A DNA stretch of 11,332 nt from Burkholderiaceae bacterium (lineage in GTDB: Bacteria > Pseudomonadota > Gammaproteobacteria > Burkholderiales > Burkholderiaceae): assembly GCA_947459465.1 (NCBI GenBank), contig CANHDS010000010.1, positions 1 through 11,332 of the forward strand, in the 5' to 3' direction. Each line of letters begins with the position of its first letter. Position 1 is the stretch's first letter. Below the pieces are notes generated by a model. The model did not search any database. It was not told where the DNA came from and was given only the letters and a program-made list of their open reading frames with translations. Below are positions 7,500 to 11,332 of this stretch, in pieces. A program made the position numbers and the translations under genes.

Positions 7500-7529
7500 A
7501 TTCTATCCTATCTATCGTTTAGCCGCCAA
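7500..7529 (-). promoter_or_regulatory. Probable sigma-70-type promoter of metK
   Basis: On the minus strand TTGGCG (7529-7524) is followed after 18 bases by TAGAAT (7505-7500), a 5/6 match to the -10 consensus. Transcription would start near 7493, giving a leader of about 110 bases before the metK ATG at 7382. It is the best promoter-like pair on this strand in the 177-base gap 7383-7559. No equally good pair was seen for the plus-strand acyltransferase gene in the same gap. Confidence 0.5.
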
Positions 7530-7559
7530 GCCTGATTTTTAATTGAATATCATTAGCAC

Positions 7560-8420
7560 ATGTCACATTCGGCATTGCATTTCATTCTAAAAGCTGTCGC
7601 CAGCCTCCCCTTGGGTTTGGCCCAGATTCTGGGTGGCTTTGGCGGGATTGTGGCCTTTACCTTTTTTCCTCATTTTCGGAGCTTATTTCAGGAAAACTAT
7701 CGCAATGCCATGCAGCTGCATGGCAAAGGAATGCGGCCATTTAAGGCCGCAGCAGCCTCGGGAATGCTCTTTATCGATAGCCTTTGGATTTGGCACAACC
7801 CGCAAAAAGCACTACAACGCGCTGATGTTCAAGACTGGAGCCTGGTCGACCAAGCAGTTCAGGAGGGCAAGGGCTTGGTGATGCTCACGCCCCATCTCGG
7901 GGGCTTTGAAATCATCCCTCGGATATTGGCTAATCATTTCCCGGCAACCATTTTGTATCGTCCGGCTCGTCAAGAATGGTTAAATCACGTGATTGAGGAG
8001 CAGCGCGCCTATCCAAATATGCACTTTGTGCCTACTAATCTTCAGGGTGTTCGCAAAATGGTCAAAGCTCTTCAGGAGGGCGAGGCGATTGGCATTCTTC
8101 CAGATCAAGTGCCCAGTGGCGGCGATGGGGTGTGGGTGAAATTTTTTAATCGCTATGCTTATACGACCCCACTGCCAGCTCGGTTAGCCAATCGTAATCA
8201 GACCCCAGTTATCTTGTTCTCAGCAATCCGTAAATCGCTCGGCCAAGGATGGATCATTAAGGCAAAACGCCTAAAAGTATTCTCAGAGGATCCCCATCAG
8301 GCGGCTACCCAAATGAACCAGGCAATTGAGGCGGTCATTCTTGAGGCTCCGGAGCAATTCATTTGGTCATACAACCGTTATAAACACCCGGAGGGCGCTG
8401 AGCTTCCGCCCCAAGACTAA
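7560..8420 (+). CDS. Lysophospholipid/lipid A acyltransferase, LpxL (HtrB) family, first copy
   Basis: Member of the LpxL/HtrB/MsbB acyltransferases, which transfer an acyl chain from acyl-ACP to the lipid A precursor at the inner face of the inner membrane. The 286-residue protein has a hydrophobic N-terminal segment (about 7-36) likely to anchor it. The catalytic HX4E box is H112-x4-E117 in TPHLGGFE. ILYRP (131-135) and LPDQVP (180-185) are typical of the family, as is the C-terminal FIWSYNRYKHP. The ATG start lacks a clear Shine-Dalgarno. It is followed 8 bases later by a second member of the family, and then dapF, as in other Burkholderiales. Which acyl chain and which lipid A position it uses cannot be read from the sequence. 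Confidence 0.88.
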   Translation: MSHSALHFILKAVASLPLGLAQILGGFGGIVAFTFFPHFRSLFQENYRNAMQLHGKGMRPFKAAAASGMLFIDSLWIWHNPQKALQRADVQDWSLVDQAVQEGKGLVMLTPHLGGFEIIPRILANHFPATILYRPARQEWLNHVIEEQRAYPNMHFVPTNLQGVRKMVKALQEGEAIGILPDQVPSGGDGVWVKFFNRYAYTTPLPARLANRNQTPVILFSAIRKSLGQGWIIKAKRLKVFSEDPHQAATQMNQAIEAVILEAPEQFIWSYNRYKHPEGAELPPQD

Positions 8421-8428
8421 ATCACGTG

Positions 8429-9328
8429 ATGAGCTGGCTGCACACCTTCTTTAATTACATCGGTCTAAGCATTCTGAGGCTTTTTGCCTTTTTGCCTTAC
8501 ACGTCGACCGTTCAAATTGGGTACGCCCTCGGATCACTATTTGGGCGACTGCCTCATCAACGTAAGTATGTAGTTCTTCGTAATTTAGAACTTTGTTTTC
8601 CAAATCTCACGCCCCATCAAATACAAACCTTAGCCAATGAACACTGGCGCCTTTTGGGGCGTGCAGTGATTGAGCGCAGCCGTGTTTGGCTTGGTAGTGC
8701 CAACCAAATTTTCTCCATGGTTGATATAGAAAGTGAAATTCCCTTGGGCGATAACAAACCCCGGATTTTGGTCATTCCTCACTTTGTTGGCTTTGAATGT
8801 GGTTTTATGGCACTCTCCGCCCTTGGGGAAAAAAATGGTTGGCAACGAGGTGCCGGACTGTATCAAAATATGAAAAACCCATTCTTCAATCAAAAAATTA
8901 TTGAATGGCGTAACCGCTTCGGAGCAAAATCGATTAATCGCCAGAACCGACTCTTTGATTTAATTCGTGAGATTCGTAAAGGTAATTTTGTGGTGATTGC
9001 CCCAGATATCGATTTGGGGCCCAAAGATTCAGCGTTTGTACCTTTTTTTGGAATTCAAACCAATACGATCACTGCCATATCGCGCCTAGCCAAAGCATGT
9101 GGTGCAGAAGTATGTTTAATGATCACAACACTCAATCCGGATAAGAGTAAATACATTTGCAAAATCCACAAAGCATTACCTAATTTTCCAAGCGAGGATC
9201 CAGTTGCGGATACCGCTCGATTAAATCAATACTTTGAAGAAGAAATTCGAAAGCGCCCTGCTGAGTATTATTGGGTTCATAAGCGCTTCAAATATCGACC
9301 TCCAGGCGAAGCAAGCTTGTATGATTAG
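8429..9328 (+). CDS. Lysophospholipid/lipid A acyltransferase, LpxL (HtrB) family, second copy
   Basis: A second LpxL/HtrB-type acyltransferase, 299 residues, clearly related to but diverged from its upstream neighbour. It has a hydrophobic N-terminal anchor (about 3-40), the NLELCFP motif (about 52-58) common in the family, and the catalytic HX4E box H118-x4-E123 in IPHFVGFE. PDIDLGPKDSAFVPFFG matches the DQ/D-x-G block of the first copy, and the C-terminal YYWVHKRFKYRP is the usual family ending. Start: ATG 8429 is chosen; an adjacent in-frame GTG at 8426 adds only one residue. No good Shine-Dalgarno is seen and the spacing from the previous stop is 8 bases, so translation is probably coupled. 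It likely adds a secondary acyl chain to lipid A, perhaps acting after the first copy; specificity is inference. Confidence 0.87.
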   Translation: MSWLHTFFNYIGLSILRLFAFLPYTSTVQIGYALGSLFGRLPHQRKYVVLRNLELCFPNLTPHQIQTLANEHWRLLGRAVIERSRVWLGSANQIFSMVDIESEIPLGDNKPRILVIPHFVGFECGFMALSALGEKNGWQRGAGLYQNMKNPFFNQKIIEWRNRFGAKSINRQNRLFDLIREIRKGNFVVIAPDIDLGPKDSAFVPFFGIQTNTITAISRLAKACGAEVCLMITTLNPDKSKYICKIHKALPNFPSEDPVADTARLNQYFEEEIRKRPAEYYWVHKRFKYRPPGEASLYD

Positions 9329-9352
9329 GCTCACACAGACCAACTGCATGTT

Positions 9353-10240
9353 ATGACCCAATTACGCTTTACCAAAATGCATGGCGCCGGCAATGACTTT
9401 ATTGTCATTGATGGATCACGCCAAGATATTCGATCGATTGCTCCAGCCACTTGGCGCAAGCTTGCACATCGTCAACTTGGTATCGGAGCCGATCAAATTT
9501 TGATCGTTGAACTAAGCAACCTGCCTGATATCGACTTCAAATACCGCATATTTAACGCCGATGGCGGTGAAGTCGAGCAATGCGGTAATGGTTCGAGATG
9601 CTTTGTTCGTTTTGTTCATGAGGAAGGTCTCAGCACTAAAGATGAAATTCGAGTTGAAGTGCGTAATGGTCTTCTAACCCTCAAACGCTTAGCCAACGGC
9701 TATGTGGAGGTTGATATGGGCAGTCCGGTCTTTGCTCCTCAGGATATTCCATTTAACCCTTTGGGCCTGACGAGTAAACAAGAATTACACGAAACCCTTT
9801 ACGCACTTCCGCTTAGTCGCAATAGCGGCGCACATGCCGATTGGATTGCCGCCCTGTCAATGGGTAACCCACATGCCGTTCAAGTGGTCGAAGATATTAA
9901 TAGTGCACCGGTATTAATCGATGGTCCGCTGATTGAATCCCATCCCGCCTTTCCGAGTCGAGTCAATGCCGGCTTTATGCAAGTGATTAATCGCCAGACA
10001 ATCTGGTTACGAGTCTATGAACGCGGGGCAGGCGAGACCCTGTCGTGCGGTACCGGAGCATGTGCTGCGGTGGTATCAGGCATTCGCCGTGGGCTACTAG
10101 ACACACCAGTAAAAGTAAACACCCGCGGGGGAGGACTTGAAATTCTGTGGGATGGTCTTAAAAATCCTAATGCACCCGTTTTAATGCGCGGCCCCACTCA
10201 AACGGTATACCGCGGGGAAATTGATCTAGATACGCTTTAA
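9353..10240 (+). CDS. dapF: Diaminopimelate epimerase
   Basis: Cofactor-independent racemisation of L,L- to meso-diaminopimelate, needed for lysine synthesis and peptidoglycan cross-links. The 295-residue protein (E. coli 274) begins [21 protein letters not shown]. The two catalytic cysteines are C77 in [16 protein letters not shown] and C232 in [15 protein letters not shown] (171-176) and ERGAGET (223-229) are further family blocks. It is 24 bases behind the second acyltransferase and probably in the same transcript; no strong Shine-Dalgarno is visible. Its TAA overlaps the end of the convergent pyrE by 4 bases (stop codons at 10238-10240 and 10239-10237). Identity is certain. Confidence 0.97.
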   Translation: MTQLRFTKMHGAGNDFIVIDGSRQDIRSIAPATWRKLAHRQLGIGADQILIVELSNLPDIDFKYRIFNADGGEVEQCGNGSRCFVRFVHEEGLSTKDEIRVEVRNGLLTLKRLANGYVEVDMGSPVFAPQDIPFNPLGLTSKQELHETLYALPLSRNSGAHADWIAALSMGNPHAVQVVEDINSAPVLIDGPLIESHPAFPSRVNAGFMQVINRQTIWLRVYERGAGETLSCGTGACAAVVSGIRRGLLDTPVKVNTRGGGLEILWDGLKNPNAPVLMRGPTQTVYRGEIDLDTL

Positions 10241-10250
10241 ATCCCGTATC
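10229..10250. other. Short inverted repeat across the dapF/pyrE convergent ends
   Basis: GATACG (10229-10234) and CGTATC (10245-10250) form a 6-pair stem with a 10-base loop holding both stop codons. It could be folded in either transcript. No T-run follows on either side, so a terminator role is doubtful. Confidence 0.25.
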
Positions 10251-10908
10251 GAGCGCGGTAATTTTGAACCGCTGGTAAATATGTTTGCAATTGCTGATCG
10301 TGTGATTGTTTTAAATAACGCATCAGACTATCTAAATTAGCGATTGCAATCACCGGCAAACCAAATTCTTTCCCAACGCTTTGTACCGCAGAATATTGAC
10401 CAATATTGACTGCGTCTCCGGATCTTTCCATGCGATCGAGGGCAATTAATACTGCACAAGGCTTGGCACCGGCTCGCTCAATTAAATCAACCGACTCCCG
10501 CACGGATGTACCGGCCGAGATCACATCATCAACAATCACGACTCGCCCGCGAACTGGAGCGCCAATTAAGGTACCGCCCTCCCCATGATCCTTAGCCTCT
10601 TTGCGGTTATAGGCAAACGGGGTATTACGACCGGCACGCGCCAGTGCAATTGCCGCACTTGCTGCCAAGGTAATACCTTTATATGCGGGACCAAAAAGCA
10701 TATCAAAGTCTATTTTGGATCCAAGCAATGCCTGGGCATAAAACTCACCCAGCTTGCCTAAATGGGCTCCGTCATTAAAGAGCCCGGCATTAAAAAAATA
10801 AGGGGATAGTCGCCCGGCCTTCGTTTTAAACTCGCCAAAGGATAATACGTTCGCCTCTAACGCGAATTGAATAAAGTCCAACTGATTTTGTTCTGAATTT
10901 ACACTCAT
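10237..10908 (-). CDS. pyrE: Orotate phosphoribosyltransferase
   Basis: Joins orotate to PRPP to give orotidine 5'-phosphate in pyrimidine synthesis, in the cytoplasm. The 223-residue length is near E. coli PyrE (213). Visible motifs: [16 protein letters not shown] (about 27-42), FGPAYKG (72-78), the flexible catalytic loop [12 protein letters not shown] (101-112) and the PRPP-binding motif [13 protein letters not shown] (123-135). The ATG at 10908 is divergent from xth with only 8 bases between start codons, so its promoter must lie within the xth coding region. Its 3' end overlaps dapF by 4 bases. Identity is certain. Confidence 0.97.
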   Translation of the reverse strand: MSVNSEQNQLDFIQFALEANVLSFGEFKTKAGRLSPYFFNAGLFNDGAHLGKLGEFYAQALLGSKIDFDMLFGPAYKGITLAASAAIALARAGRNTPFAYNRKEAKDHGEGGTLIGAPVRGRVVIVDDVISAGTSVRESVDLIERAGAKPCAVLIALDRMERSGDAVNIGQYSAVQSVGKEFGLPVIAIANLDSLMRYLKQSHDQQLQTYLPAVQNYRARYGI

Positions 10909-10916
10909 AGGCTTGT

Positions 10917-11332
10917 ATGTTACGCATCATTTCTGCTAATCTCAATGGTATTCGCTCGGCGGCCAAAAAAGGCTTTATGGAGTGGATGCGCGATCAGCGC
11001 GCTGATTTTATCTGCGTGCAAGAGCTAAAAGCGCAAGAGTCTGACCTAGAAGCCACAATTCTTTCCCCCGAAGGTCTGAATTCGTATTTTCATTACGCTG
11101 AGAAAAAAGGGTACAGCGGTGCGGGTATCTTCACTCCCCATCCCATTAATGATCTGCAAATTGGATTTGGCAATCCCGAATTCGATGCCGAAGGACGTTA
11201 TGTCGAAATCTCAATAGGCTCCCTTTCTGTGGTTTCGGTTTATATGCCATCTGGTTCAAGCTCACCTGAACGCCAAGAAGCCAAATTTCGCTTTCTTGAT
11301 GCTTTTTTGCCCCACCTCATCAAACTTAAACA
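10917..11332 (+). CDS. xth: Exodeoxyribonuclease III (AP endonuclease family), N-terminal part
   Basis: DNA-repair enzyme of the Mg-dependent exonuclease III/APE1 family, which cuts at abasic sites and removes 3' blocking groups. Only 138 codons are inside the window; the gene runs off the right edge. The protein opens MLRIISANLNGIRSA, with the metal/phosphate-site asparagine at N8, and CVQELKAQ holds the metal-binding glutamate E36. GYSGAGIFT (about 70-78), EGRYVEI and VVSVYMPSGSS (the tyrosine/loop region) follow in family order. The YMPSGSS form, in place of the YxPNG of the E. coli enzyme, is a variant I associate with betaproteobacteria. The start ATG 10917 is only 8 bases from the pyrE start on the other strand. 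The exact member (xthA or exoA type) cannot be settled without the C-terminus. Confidence 0.92.
   Translation, partial: MLRIISANLNGIRSAAKKGFMEWMRDQRADFICVQELKAQESDLEATILSPEGLNSYFHYAEKKGYSGAGIFTPHPINDLQIGFGNPEFDAEGRYVEISIGSLSVVSVYMPSGSSSPERQEAKFRFLDAFLPHLIKLK

Noticed and set aside
8630..8893. 87-codon open frame on the minus strand inside the second acyltransferase
   Set aside because: Antisense to the catalytic region of a clear family member; no start signal.
1..11332. CRISPR array, insertion sequence, phage, toxin-antitoxin or defence genes, tRNA genes
   Set aside because: No regularly spaced repeats, transposase-like frames or cloverleaf sequences were seen; every major frame is a recognisable housekeeping gene.

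Overview
The window looks like a compact, medium-GC chromosomal segment from a betaproteobacterium of the Burkholderiales, most like Polynucleobacter or a close relative. This is inferred from the protein sequences, the apparently moderate GC content, and the order metK / two LpxL-type acyltransferases / dapF with ahcY and metF nearby, which I know from Burkholderiales. No mobile elements, tRNA or rRNA genes, CRISPR arrays or signs of recent transfer were seen. Almost every base belongs to a housekeeping gene or its leader.

Layout. (1) Bases 1-3099, minus strand: an operon read as slt (periplasmic lytic transglycosylase), then an NAD(P)-binding NDUFA9-like epimerase, then cca (cut by the left edge). 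The genes are joined by 4-base stop/start overlaps, and cca starts with TTG. (2) 3129-3746, plus strand: 5-formyltetrahydrofolate cyclo-ligase, divergent from slt and overlapping metF tail to tail. (3) 3736-7382, minus strand: a methyl-cycle cluster read metK, SAH riboswitch, ahcY, metF. (4) 7383-7559: a 177-base divergent intergenic region with a probable metK promoter and a structured metK leader. (5) 7560-10240, plus strand: two tandem LpxL/HtrB-type acyltransferases, then dapF. (6) 10237-10908, minus strand: pyrE, overlapping dapF by 4 bases. (7) 10917 to the right edge, plus strand: xth (exonuclease III), cut by the window.

How the genes work together. MetK makes S-adenosylmethionine. 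Methyltransferases turn it into S-adenosylhomocysteine (SAH), which AhcY hydrolyses to homocysteine and adenosine. MetF makes the 5-methyl-THF that remethylates homocysteine, and the cyclo-ligase returns 5-formyl-THF to the folate pool. The 181-base metK-ahcY gap carries an RNA that matches the SAH riboswitch class in sequence and pairing, so ahcY (and probably metF behind it) should be induced when SAH builds up. The plus-strand acyltransferases and dapF, and the minus-strand slt, all serve the cell envelope.

I found no convincing evidence of a wholly new system. The items most worth a second look are regulatory: the intercistronic SAH riboswitch with a hairpin over the ahcY ribosome-binding site, the structured metK leader, and the tightly interlocked gene ends.
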